From assembly GCA_964575675.1 (NCBI GenBank), contig CAZNRY010000040.1, positions 1 through 24,718 of the forward strand: DNA of 24,718 nt, in the 5' to 3' direction. Position numbers and translations under genes: made by a program. This document shows, piece after piece, positions 15,183 to 23,269 of this stretch (position 1 is its first letter; every line of letters begins with the position of its first letter). Below the pieces are notes generated by a model. The model was not told the origin of the DNA. It was given only the letters and a program-made list of their open reading frames with translations, and did no database searches. This DNA comes from CAZNRY01 sp964575675 (lineage in GTDB: Bacteria; Eisenbacteria; RBG-16-71-46; CAIMUX01; VGJL01).

Positions 15183-16334
15183 ATGTCGGCGCTTCGCCTT
15201 GAGGGGATCTCGAAGGTCTTCCCCGGCGGCCAGGAGGCCGTGGCCGGAGTAGATCTGGACGTATCGCGGAGAGAGATGGTGGTCCTCCTCGGTCCATCCG
15301 GATGCGGAAAGAGCACCCTGCTCAGGATCGTCGCCGGGATCGAGACGCCGACCACGGGACGCGTTCTCATCGACGGGATCGACGTGACGGAGATCCCTCC
15401 TCAGAAGAGGGACGTTGCGATGGTATTCCAGAGCTACGCTCTCTACCCCCACATGAAGGTGCGGGAAAATCTTGCCTTCGGCCTCCGGATGCGAGGATTC
15501 GGGACGGAAGAGACCGCACGCCGGGTCGATGAGGTCGCGCGCTCACTAGGGATCGAATCGCTCCTGGACCGGAGACCGGCCCAGCTATCGGGGGGGCAGA
15601 GACAGCGCGTGGCCCTGGGCCGCGCGATTGCGCGCCAGGCGAAGGTCTTCCTCCTCGACGAACCGCTCTCGAACCTTGACGCACAGTTGCGCGTGCGCAC
15701 CCGCGCCGAGCTGGCCCGGCTTCACCGGACCCTCGAAGCGCCGATGATCTACGTGACGCACGACCAGGAGGAGGCGATGACCCTCGGTGACCGCGTCGTG
15801 GTCATGCGGGGCGGCAAGGTCCTCCAGATTGATTCGCCGATGGAGGTCTATCTGCGCCCCGCGACCGGCTTCGTCGCGGGATTCGTCGGATCGCCGCGGA
15901 TGAACTTCCTTCCCGGCCGCGTGGCGCCGCTCGGGGACGGGATCCTGCAGGTGGACGGAATGGAGCGAGGGATGGGCGTGATGCTCGACGTAACGGGCGT
16001 CGAGCTGAGGGAAGGTGCGGAACCGTCGGCCGGGGCCGGAGCGCGGAGCCGCACGGATGCGCGTCCGGTCCTCGTCGGCATCCGGCCCGAGGACATCAGC
16101 ATCACCGATCCCGCGGGGGCAGATCTCGTCGCCAGAGCGGACGTTGTCGAGTCCCTTGGCAGGGAGTTCCTCCTACACTTCGTGATCGGAGGGGAGGGAT
16201 CGGACGACCTCACCGATCTGCGGGTCCTCTCGAGTTCGGCCGGGACGATCGACTCCGGGAGCCTCGCCGGCCTCACCCTGAATCGGAAGCGGATCCACCT
16301 GTTCGATCCGGAGACGGATCGCCGGATCGCCTGA
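15183..16334 (+). CDS. MalK/UgpC-type ABC transporter ATP-binding protein
   Basis: A 383-aa ATPase of the carbohydrate-importer CUT1 type, expected to act as a dimer on the inner face of the cytoplasmic membrane. AGGAGG lies 6 nt before ATG 15183. Visible motifs are Walker A GPSGCGKST (37-45), Q-loop VFQSYALYPHM (81-91), signature LSGGQ (135-139), Walker B VFLLDEP (155-161, Glu160), D-loop SNLD, and switch VTHDQEEAMT with His193. Residues about 240-383 form the regulatory OB/TOBE-type extension typical of MalK/UgpC, including GIRPEDISIT. No permease genes adjoin it, as is common for ATPases shared by several sugar importers. The binding-protein gene at the left edge is a natural candidate partner. 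Substrate cannot be deduced from the ATPase. Confidence 0.94.
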   Translation: MSALRLEGISKVFPGGQEAVAGVDLDVSRREMVVLLGPSGCGKSTLLRIVAGIETPTTGRVLIDGIDVTEIPPQKRDVAMVFQSYALYPHMKVRENLAFGLRMRGFGTEETARRVDEVARSLGIESLLDRRPAQLSGGQRQRVALGRAIARQAKVFLLDEPLSNLDAQLRVRTRAELARLHRTLEAPMIYVTHDQEEAMTLGDRVVVMRGGKVLQIDSPMEVYLRPATGFVAGFVGSPRMNFLPGRVAPLGDGILQVDGMERGMGVMLDVTGVELREGAEPSAGAGARSRTDARPVLVGIRPEDISITDPAGADLVARADVVESLGREFLLHFVIGGEGSDDLTDLRVLSSSAGTIDSGSLAGLTLNRKRIHLFDPETDRRIA

Positions 16335-16435
16335 TCTCCTTTGACAGGCGAGGAGACGCGGGCGCTCTTGAGATTGATTCGTCGACAGAAGTTACTTGCA
16401 TGTTCTTCTGAAGAATTATCGCACGTTCATTGACA

Positions 16436-16465
16436 TTCAATATTCCCATAACACATTGCTATAAT
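16436..16465 (+). promoter_or_regulatory. Extended -10 promoter for the S8 protease gene
   Basis: TGC-TATAAT (16457-16465) is a perfect extended -10 element. TTCAAT (16436-16441) is a weak -35 at 18 nt spacing. A TTGACA at 16430-16435 is 24 nt away and too distant to pair normally. Transcription should begin near 16472, giving a leader of about 140 nt before the ATG at 16613. Confidence 0.65.
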
Positions 16466-16499
16466 GGCAGTTATGCCTTCGTCGAGTGATCGACTAGTG

Positions 16500-16592
16500 T
16501 TGTAACTCGCCCCCCGTGTTACAATCGTCGCACCGTAAGCCAAACACCTCGCGGCGACGATGGTTTCGCATCCGAAACGGCGTCCCCCGAGG
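16500..16592 (+). promoter_or_regulatory. Structured 5' leader with two consecutive stem-loops
   Basis: The first stem pairs TTGTAAC (16500-16506) with GTTACAA (16518-16524) around a C-rich loop. The second is three-tiered: CCTCG (16547-16551) with CGAGG (16588-16592), GACG (16556-16559) with CGTC (16581-16584), and GTTTCG (16563-16568) with CGAAAC (16573-16578) around a CATC loop. It ends 9 nt before the ribosome site AGGAGA. I recognise no known riboswitch class; it may be a cis-regulatory or RNA-stabilising element. Confidence 0.45.
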
Positions 16593-16612
16593 CACGCGTA
16601 AGGAGAGAAACC

Positions 16613-19600
16613 ATGAGAGTCTTGAGCGCTCAGAGACTTATAGACTTCGCCCTCGCCCTCGCGTTCGTCGCGTTCGGGGGGGTCGCCACCTCAAGCCATG
16701 CACAGCGATTGGATCACGTCCCCGGAGAGCTTCTCGTGAAATTCCGGGCCGGTACATCGGAGCTGGAACAGAACCGCGCTGCTTCGACGCGCGGGGGAAC
16801 GATCGCCGCGACGCAGGTCTTGCTCGGATACGTCAAGGTCCGGCTGGACGACCCGCTTGGGGTCGATGCGGCGGTCGACCTCTTTCGATCCGACCCGAAG
16901 GTCGTCTGGGCGGAACCGAACGGCTTCTACCATGCCGCGGTTTGCCCGACATGTCCGCAAGATCCCTACCTCGTCGATCTGCCGGACGCGCTGCCCGAGA
17001 ATCAGTGGGGAGTTTTCAAGACCGGCATCCCTTCTCTTTGGCGGCACGGGGGCGGCGGGGCCGCATCCGTGGCCGTCGCGATCGTAGATACCGGCATCGA
17101 TGATTTCGTCTCCCCTCATCCCGACCTGGCGGCGAACGTCACGGGCGGACACGACTTCGTCGACGACGACGCGAACCCGACCGACAGCGGATCCGGCGCC
17201 TCCCTCTATGGTCACGGCACGCATGTGGCGGGAATCGCCGCGGGCGCCTCGAACACCGTGGGAATCGCGGGCGTCGCCCATTGCTCCTCGATCCTGGTGG
17301 TCCGCGTGTTGGACTGTACGGCGGGGACGGATTGTCCGGGAACATTCGCGGACATCGCCGATGGAATCCAATGGGCGGCCGACAACGGCGGCGACGTCAT
17401 CAACCTCAGCTTGGCCGGCGACACTCCATCCAGCGCCGTCCGAACGGCAATTCAGTACGCGATTGCCAGGGGCTCGATCGTGGTCGCCGCCTCCGGGAAC
17501 GACTCCGATAGCTCGCTCCGCTGGCCGGCGCGCTTTCCCGAGACGATCGCCGTCGGAGCAACGACCTCGAGCGATGACGTTGCGTCCTTTTCCAACTACG
17601 GCCCCGAGCTTGACGTGGTGGCGCCGGGAGTCGGGATCTGGAGCACCTATACGGGACCCGCCTATCATTCCACGGACGGGACATCGATGGCCGCACCGTT
17701 CGTATCGGGTCTCGCGGCCCTCGCCCTCGCCAAGAACCCGGCGATGCGGCAAGGCGAAATGGAGCAATACCTACGAGACCACGCCCTTCCGCTTGGCGGA
17801 GCCAATGGGGAGAAGGACGGGTACGGCCGCGTCGATTTCCCCAAGTTGGAGGACTGGAGCGATGCCCCTGCGGTCTACCCCGCCGCATCCCATGGTCTCT
17901 TCTTCTGGGAGCGCCTGGGGGCGGAGGCCTCGGCGGAGCGATCTCTGACCGACCCGAGCGACGGGGACTTCCGGTTCAATCAGGGGGGCGCGCACGACAC
18001 GGATGGCTACGACGACGGTCCTTTCCCCGAGTCTTGGGGGAACCTTCCGTATCTGCCGCCGCACGTGACCGGCGGGCCACCCTCGACCCTCGATCTCGGC
18101 ATGACCGTTTGCCGCTTCAACGGCCCACGCTATGGGGCCGCGCCATCCAAGCAGCTCCACCTCGATGTCTGGGCCGATTGGGATAGTGATCACGCATGGG
18201 AAGGAGGGGCGGCCGGCGAGTACATCATCGCGGATCACACGGAGGATCCGACGACGTGGGGAAGCAACGGTCTGATCACGAGTCTGCCCTTCACCCCGGT
18301 GGACGAGCACCTTTTGGGAAATCCGGTGGTCGTCCGCTCCCGCCTCGGCTACGGCGCCGGCGCGTCCTCTCCCTCGGCCGCCGCCCCTTTCGGGGAGGTG
18401 GAGGACGACGTGTTTGTCAACTACGTCGAGGATTTTGACATCTCTCAGCGGGTCCACTCGCCCGGTGTGAATGCGTCCCTGGGCGGGTGGGGCCTGATCT
18501 CCGATCCCATGCCCGACGGGGCCTGTGTCCACCACGGCGATTGGGAGTTCGCGATCGCCCAACATCCCAGCGGTCCTCCTTGCAACGGCGCTTTCGAGAC
18601 GACGACAGTCCTGTCGACGCCGGTCATGGACTGGGGCGAGTACACCGCGGCGAAGATCCGCTTCTGGTATTGCCATCGGATCTTCAACGAGTGCAGCCTC
18701 ACCGCCGACTTCTGCAGGGTGAGAATCGTGACCGAGAGCGGGAGCGAGACCCTGGGCCCCATTCCGATCGGCACGGGAACGGTCGAATTCGACATTTCCC
18801 ATCACGTCAACAAGCACGCGGTCTTCTTCGAGTTCATAGAGGAGACGGATTGGCCCGGCGCCGTTGTGATCGATGACATCACCATCTGGGCCTTCGATGG
18901 GGAACGTTCGATCGCGATCCCGGATCTCGCGCTCGCCCGCGTGGCCGGATCGGCCCAGGTAGACCTGAGCTGGACGAACCAGAGGGAGAATGAGTACATC
19001 CTGAGTCCACCGGCGGAACCTCAGGCGAACATCAACGATTTCCGTTACTCGCCGAATCCGATCGTGACGGAGGCCGATTTCGTCGGGGCGACCCCGTTCA
19101 CGCCGATCGACCGAGTGGCTGGCTCGCCCCTGCCGGGGGCGCCGGGCGCCGTGGGCGGCGTCTCCTTCAAGGTCCCTTCCGCGTTCGAGGGCTACTTCGT
19201 GGCGACCAGAACGCAGGATGAGGTGGTCAACAAGGCAGTTTCGAACAGTCCGGGTGATCCGGGTGATAGCACGAGCGCCGTACTCGGCGTGGAGGTGCTG
19301 TCCCAGAATGATGACGCAGGCGCGCCGGGCGATACGGTGACCCTCTCGTTCCAGGTTACGAACACCGGCAATGCGTCCGATTCCTACGCCCTGACGGCCA
19401 TGGACACGAAGGGATGGGTCTTGAGCCCCAATCCGACCTTCATGGCCCTTGCCGCGGGAGCCTCGGACACCTTCGGCCTCGACGTCATGATCGCCGGGGG
19501 CGCGGTCGACGGTGACATCGACACCGTCGGGGTGACAGCCACCTCGTTCGTCGACGGATCAGTATCGCACACCGATTCGGGCGAGGTTCAGGTCTACGAC

Positions 19601-19912
19601 CCGGCGTCGACGCCCGAGACCCCGCAGATCCCCCTGACGGCTTCATTGACCGTGATCGGTCAAAATCCGTTCCGTGACGCCTTGCCGCTCGAGTTGGCCT
19701 TGCCCCGCGCGGGCTGGACGACTCTCTGGATCTACGACAACTCCGGGCGTCGCGTTCGAGGGATGATCAACGGTCCCCTCCCCGCGGGAAAACATACACT
19801 CGTCTGGGATGGAAGGGACGATGGCGGGCGCGAGGTCGCGAGCGGCGCCTACCTTCTCGAGGCTCGCGCATGCGGGGACCACTGGAGGACGAAAATCCTG
19901 CGCATCAGATAG
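16613..19912 (+). CDS. Secreted modular subtilisin-like (S8) serine protease
   Basis: A 1099-aa exported protease. ATG 16613 follows AGGAGA; the signal peptide ends near SHA (about residue 31). Residues about 32-105 (HVPGELLVKFRAGT, VVWAEPNGFYH) form an I9/fervidolysin-like propeptide that would hold the enzyme inactive until cleaved. The S8 domain spans about 120-405, with catalytic Asp159 (AIVDTGID), His201 (GHGTHVAG) and Ser358 (GTSMAAPFVSG), plus oxyanion Asn296 (ASGND). A GEVED-type region follows (SKQLHLDVWADWDSD; GEVED at 594-598), then a MAM-like beta-sandwich (about 612-765) that has a disulphide-capable cysteine set. A NEW3-like domain lies near 885-985, and a FlgD-like tail runs from about 1010 to the end (WDGRDDGGREVASGAYLLEA). 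All catalytic residues are intact. It is monocistronic and convergent with the Rrf2 gene. Role is probably extracellular protein degradation; targets are unknown. Confidence 0.92.
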   Translation: MRVLSAQRLIDFALALAFVAFGGVATSSHAQRLDHVPGELLVKFRAGTSELEQNRAASTRGGTIAATQVLLGYVKVRLDDPLGVDAAVDLFRSDPKVVWAEPNGFYHAAVCPTCPQDPYLVDLPDALPENQWGVFKTGIPSLWRHGGGGAASVAVAIVDTGIDDFVSPHPDLAANVTGGHDFVDDDANPTDSGSGASLYGHGTHVAGIAAGASNTVGIAGVAHCSSILVVRVLDCTAGTDCPGTFADIADGIQWAADNGGDVINLSLAGDTPSSAVRTAIQYAIARGSIVVAASGNDSDSSLRWPARFPETIAVGATTSSDDVASFSNYGPELDVVAPGVGIWSTYTGPAYHSTDGTSMAAPFVSGLAALALAKNPAMRQGEMEQYLRDHALPLGGANGEKDGYGRVDFPKLEDWSDAPAVYPAASHGLFFWERLGAEASAERSLTDPSDGDFRFNQGGAHDTDGYDDGPFPESWGNLPYLPPHVTGGPPSTLDLGMTVCRFNGPRYGAAPSKQLHLDVWADWDSDHAWEGGAAGEYIIADHTEDPTTWGSNGLITSLPFTPVDEHLLGNPVVVRSRLGYGAGASSPSAAAPFGEVEDDVFVNYVEDFDISQRVHSPGVNASLGGWGLISDPMPDGACVHHGDWEFAIAQHPSGPPCNGAFETTTVLSTPVMDWGEYTAAKIRFWYCHRIFNECSLTADFCRVRIVTESGSETLGPIPIGTGTVEFDISHHVNKHAVFFEFIEETDWPGAVVIDDITIWAFDGERSIAIPDLALARVAGSAQVDLSWTNQRENEYILSPPAEPQANINDFRYSPNPIVTEADFVGATPFTPIDRVAGSPLPGAPGAVGGVSFKVPSAFEGYFVATRTQDEVVNKAVSNSPGDPGDSTSAVLGVEVLSQNDDAGAPGDTVTLSFQVTNTGNASDSYALTAMDTKGWVLSPNPTFMALAAGASDTFGLDVMIAGGAVDGDIDTVGVTATSFVDGSVSHTDSGEVQVYDPASTPETPQIPLTASLTVIGQNPFRDALPLELALPRAGWTTLWIYDNSGRRVRGMINGPLPAGKHTLVWDGRDDGGREVASGAYLLEARACGDHWRTKILRIR

Positions 19913-19983
19913 CGCGGAGTGAGTTCGGAGCGGGAACGGAGAACGCGATCCCATGCCTCCCAACGCGGGGAGACAGGTCGGGG

Positions 19984-20442
19984 TCAGCCCTTGCGCCGGC
20001 CGCGCGCGCGGATCCTCGCGCGCGCGGCGGGCCGCCTCTTTCCTCTGGAGGACGCGATCAGGTCGGCAAGCACCGTTCGAGCAAAGTCCTTCCGGAAACT
20101 CTCTTGAAGCGGAGCCCAAAGCGCGTGGATCGAGCATGACTTCGTCTCGCTGCACTCGGGGCGGCCCAGGATGCACCGGGGGCGGACCGTCCGGGGGTCG
20201 AAGAGACTAACGATCTCGAACAGAGTGATCTCCTCAGGCGGCCTTGCCAAGCGAAACCCACCGGTCTTGCCCCGCTGGCTGATCAGGAGACCCTCGCGCG
20301 TGAGCGTCGCGAGCAGCTTCGTCAGAAACTGCGGCGGGAGCCCCGACGACGCGGCGATCTCCCGGTTCAGGACCAAACGGTCGGCGGTGGATGCAAGATA
20401 GACCATTGAGCGGATGGCGTACTCCGCGCTGCGGGAGATCAT
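19984..20442 (-). CDS. Rrf2-family transcriptional regulator with Fe-S-type cysteines
   Basis: A 152-aa regulator. ATG 20442 is chosen because GGAGGTGG lies just upstream and the product starts MISRSAEYAIRSMVYLAS, the canonical Rrf2 N-terminus; an in-frame start at 20493 adds unrelated residues. The winged helix covers about 1-80, with LNREIAASSGLPPQFLTKLL as the DNA-binding part. Cys90, Cys97 and Cys103 (CILGRPECSETKSC) match the three-cysteine set that holds an Fe-S cluster in IscR/NsrR/RsrR-type members. It lies 87 nt after the chaperone gene, at the 3' end of the molybdoenzyme operon. That makes control of this operon by NO, oxygen or redox state a reasonable inference. The C-terminal tail is very basic (RARIRARGRRKG), encoded by a CG inverted repeat. 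Confidence 0.92.
   Translation of the reverse strand: MISRSAEYAIRSMVYLASTADRLVLNREIAASSGLPPQFLTKLLATLTREGLLISQRGKTGGFRLARPPEEITLFEIVSLFDPRTVRPRCILGRPECSETKSCSIHALWAPLQESFRKDFARTVLADLIASSRGKRRPAARARIRARGRRKG
20000..20027. repeat. Perfect CG inverted repeat in the 3' end of the Rrf2 gene
   Basis: CCGCGCGCGCG (20000-20010) and CGCGCGCGCGG (20017-20027) form an 11-bp stem with a GATCCT loop. It lies within the last codons of the Rrf2 gene and about 90 bp after the stop of the convergent protease gene. It could stop transcription arriving from the protease side, though no T-tract adjoins the stem. Confidence 0.5.
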
Positions 20443-20529
20443 TCGAACCACCTCCAGAAAACGTGCCGGCGATCCGCGCGGCCCTCTCCGCACACCCTGC
20501 CCGGGACGCGGACATTCGCCCGCCGCCGG

Positions 20530-21240
20530 TCAATCATCCGCCCTGCCAGCCTCCCCGCCCTCCTGCGTCAGATCGAGGAGATCGCATCCCCCGCACACAG
20601 GAGGAGCATCCGCGGGGCCGAGTCCGCATTCGAGAGCTCCGTCATCGGCATGCCGGCGCCTTTGCAGGGATCGCTCCGGAGCGTCACCGATGCGCGCATG
20701 CAAGAACCGAGCGGCCCCCACGAGATAGGATGGCGCGCACGCTTCCGCCAACTTGGGGACAAACGGCATGGCGATATTGCGGAGATGTTCCCGCTCGAGT
20801 CGCGTGATGGCCCGGTCGGTGACCGCGATTCCATCCGGGTCGCCAGAGAGCTGTGCATAGGCTCTCTTCAAATGGAGGTAGCCGAGAAAGCCCACCTCAA
20901 CCGCCAAATGATCGGGCGGATCCTCTGCCGCGGGCCGGAAGGCGAAGGCCTGGTAGAATTCCGACAGACTCGCGAGGACCGCTCCCGGATCGTCCGCTCG
21001 GTAAGCGATCTCGCGCGGCGAGACGGTCCCTCCCGGCCCTAGGATGCGAAGGTAGATCCCCTCGCTCGCATCGCCGGCCGACTCTGCGAGCCCGGCGAGG
21101 GCGGGCGCCCCCGCCTCCTGGGAAAGCGACCGAATCTCCGCGAGCCAGGATCCGCGCGGCCGTTCGAGAAGGAGACCAATGAAGCGCCAGGTCGCGGCCG
21201 CCCGAAGCATCTCGCCGATCTCCCTCGATCCGCCCATCAT
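20530..21240 (-). CDS. TorD/NarJ-type molybdoenzyme assembly chaperone
   Basis: A 236-aa cytoplasmic chaperone expected to bind the unfolded catalytic subunit and assist molybdenum cofactor insertion before export. ATG 21240 overlaps the stop of the gamma-subunit gene (ATGA), so the genes are translationally coupled; an in-frame start at 21393 would lie deep in that gene. The sequence is helical, with AATWRFIGLLLERP near the start, LSEFYQAFAF and then DHLAVEVGFLGYLHLKRAYA, the conserved acidic/aromatic helix of the TorD/DmsD/NarJ superfamily. The C-terminal tail adds Cys205 and a C-G-G-C pair (216-219), which could bind a metal. Its position inside the operon supports a role specific to this enzyme. 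Confidence 0.87.
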   Translation of the reverse strand: MMGGSREIGEMLRAAATWRFIGLLLERPRGSWLAEIRSLSQEAGAPALAGLAESAGDASEGIYLRILGPGGTVSPREIAYRADDPGAVLASLSEFYQAFAFRPAAEDPPDHLAVEVGFLGYLHLKRAYAQLSGDPDGIAVTDRAITRLEREHLRNIAMPFVPKLAEACAPSYLVGAARFLHARIGDAPERSLQRRRHADDGALECGLGPADAPPVCGGCDLLDLTQEGGEAGRADD

Positions 21241-22127
21241 GGGTTCCTCTCGATCGAAAGGGGTACCCAGCCGGTCCGCATTTTCCGAGATCCGGCCTCC
21301 TCGCGCCCTCCTTCCCACACAGCGAACGCAATCTGGCCGCGCCCGCCCGGCCCAAGGTACGCGGGAAGGGGGCGTGACAGGAGCACCTCCCACCGGCGGA
21401 TGCCGTACCTCCCCTTGCCGTTCGATTTCGTCTGATCGGCGGCGGTCAGGGATCCCGGGCCCGCAGCGAAGAGATCCTGCACCGGATTCTCAATCGGGCC
21501 GGATACGGGGTTCCCCACCGCGCGGGCCGGCGCGTATCGCAGGGCCATCGCGCGCTGTTCCGCCGACCCAGGGACGAGGGACCCCGCCTCGTACGGATAA
21601 TGATCGACCTTGGCCCTCGGGTAGATCGCGTGGATGTCTTGAGGCCGTCCATCCGCCATCGCTTGTCGCGAGGCGGACCAGTAGGCGATCTCGACCAAGC
21701 GGCCGGTCTCTCCCATCTGAGGAGCGGGGAGGTTCGGGCCGCCCTCGGCTGGAATCTGGATCGCGCAGGCATCGCTGAACCGCCCGGCTGCGGGCAGATC
21801 GCTCTTCGTCGAATCGACCCAGCTCAGACGGAAAACTACCCGCGCCCCATCCGTCATCGCCTGGACTTCCACCAGCGCCGTGGACGGCTGGAGCAGGCGC
21901 GGCTCGACGATGTCCTGCAGGAGCAGGGGGGCCGAGTGAACGGGAGCATCTCGCCAGGCGGGATCACTCGAATCCTGCGGAAGGTGCACCGCATGAACAG
22001 CGATCACCTCGGGCGCTACATTCCCGGGCCCCTTCCCGCAGGACGCCAGCAAGACAAGCAAGAGGACCGCCATCCCGCGTCCCGCAGGACCTATCCTCCA
22101 GCTCGGGAAATCCGATCGCGCGCGCAT
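21237..22127 (-). CDS. Heme-b-binding gamma subunit of a type II DMSO reductase-family enzyme, predicted lipoprotein
   Basis: A 296-aa exported electron-transfer subunit of the ethylbenzene dehydrogenase/DMS dehydrogenase/NXR gamma type. ATG 22127 is 11 nt after the beta stop, with AAAGGG upstream; the frame is open back to 22277 but that is beta-gene shadow. Residues 19-30 (MAVLLLVLLASC) form a lipoprotein signal with lipobox LASC and Cys30. The fold is a CBM9/DOMON-like beta-sandwich that binds one heme b. By alignment with the family motifs from memory, QMGETGRLVEIAYWSA points to Met138, and RKMRTGWVPL to Lys282, as the Met/Lys axial ligands. Lipid anchoring is unusual for this subunit and would hold the complex at a membrane. 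It would pass electrons between the Fe-S beta subunit and a periplasmic or membrane carrier. Confidence 0.86.
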   Translation of the reverse strand: MRARSDFPSWRIGPAGRGMAVLLLVLLASCGKGPGNVAPEVIAVHAVHLPQDSSDPAWRDAPVHSAPLLLQDIVEPRLLQPSTALVEVQAMTDGARVVFRLSWVDSTKSDLPAAGRFSDACAIQIPAEGGPNLPAPQMGETGRLVEIAYWSASRQAMADGRPQDIHAIYPRAKVDHYPYEAGSLVPGSAEQRAMALRYAPARAVGNPVSGPIENPVQDLFAAGPGSLTAADQTKSNGKGRYGIRRWEVLLSRPLPAYLGPGGRGQIAFAVWEGGREEAGSRKMRTGWVPLSIERNP

Positions 22128-22138
22128 TTGGCCCTTTC

Positions 22139-23268
22139 TCACGGCACGTTCGTCCGTGTCACACCCTCGGCGGAATCGAATGCCTGGCGGATGTAGAGCG
22201 GTTCCCTCAAGGGAACGCGGATGATCTCCTCTCCCGCCTCGGTCAGTCCGAGGACCGAATCGCCCTGCCGCTTCCACCGCGGCATGACCCGCGGCGAGCA
22301 GCCGAACAGGGAGAGGATGCCCGCCAGGTCCGGGTCATCGGCGCTGCCCCGATAGGTTTCGACGGCCTGATCCACCCCCTGACCGAACATCATCCTCAAG
22401 AACTTGCGCGGCACGTGGACCGGCGGGATGTAGTAGACATTCGGCTCGAGACCCCACTGCGGATAGAGAGGCAGGGCCACCTTCCGGACATGGACGAGGT
22501 AGTCGATCGGGTTGTCCGGCCGGGCGTCTTCCGGCCGGGAGATGAAGCCGGCATGCCGGATCTTCCCGATGCAGTTGACGAAGCACTGGGGCTGCTCGCC
22601 CATCTCGATCTTCGGGTAGCAGGCGATACACTTCTCGGAGGATCCGGTCATCGGATTGAAGAAGGTCTTCTTGTACGGACAGGCCTTGACGCACTCCTGG
22701 TAGCCGCGGCAACGCCCCTGATCAATGAGGACGATCCCGTCCTCCTGCCGTTTGTAGATGGATGCGCGCGGACACGATCCGAGGCATGCGGGGTAGGTGC
22801 AGTGATTGCAGATCCGGGCAAGGTAGAAGAACCACTTCGTGTGGGGGAGTTCCATGAACGCCCCCCTCTCGAGATCGATTCCCGCGGAATCGTCCTCGCC
22901 CACATTGGGATAGGCATAGTCGATGTCATCCGGCCGCCAACCCAAGACCCGCTCCCCCGCCTCCGCTGCCTCGAAGATGGTGCGCCCTTCGTACCGCCGG
23001 CCCGCCCACTTCTGCCCGCCGAGTTTTTCGAGGAGCTTGACATCCCAGCCGAGGGGATAGAAGCCGTAGGGCTTCGATTCCACGTTGTTCCAGAGCATGT
23101 ATTCCTGCCCCTGGCCGGATGTCCATGTCGTCTTGCAGGCGAGGGTGCAGGTCTGGCAGGCGATGCACTTGTTTGTGTCGAAGATGGCCGCGAACTGCTT
23201 TCGAGGCCGGTTGTCGGGATACCAGTAGGACATCTCGCGGCCGATCTGCCAGTTCTGAACGAGTGCCA

Positions 23269-23269
<1 letters not shown>
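22139..23269 (-). CDS. Four-cluster Fe-S beta subunit, NxrB/NarH-like
   Basis: A 376-aa electron-transfer subunit. ATG 23269 overlaps the alpha stop by one base (TAATG) with GGAGGGG upstream; the longer frame to 23380 is shadow. The protein begins MALVQNWQIGREMSYWYPDN and closely resembles NxrB-type sequences as I recall them. Four cluster motifs are visible: Cys35/38/41/45; Cys154/157/162/166 (CNHCTYPACLGSC); Cys187/193/197 with Tyr190 where a fourth ligand would sit (CRGYQECVKAC), as expected for a [3Fe-4S] site; and Cys214/217/229/233. Together they form a wire between the molybdenum centre and the heme of the gamma subunit. It lacks its own signal peptide, so it should cross the membrane with a Tat-exported alpha subunit. 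Shorter than typical NarH of about 500 aa. Confidence 0.93.

Larger units (their letters stand above)
16335..16612. other. AT-rich intergenic region upstream of the S8 protease
   Basis: This 278-bp stretch is much richer in A and T than its surroundings and carries the promoter and leader structures listed separately. It also has a perfect 13-bp dyad, TTCTTC-T-GAAGAA (16403-16415), upstream of the promoter, which could be a regulator site. GTCGA-GTGA-TCGAC forms another small dyad near 16481-16494. No gene was seen. Confidence 0.6.

Noticed and set aside
14175..15452. 425-codon minus-strand open frame spanning the secreted protein and the ATPase start
   Set aside because: It crosses two sense genes and a hairpin, with no motif or ribosome site.
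16430..16465. TTGACA (16430-16435) paired with TATAAT (16460-16465)
   Set aside because: The 24-nt spacing is too long for a normal sigma70 promoter; the extended -10 explanation is better.
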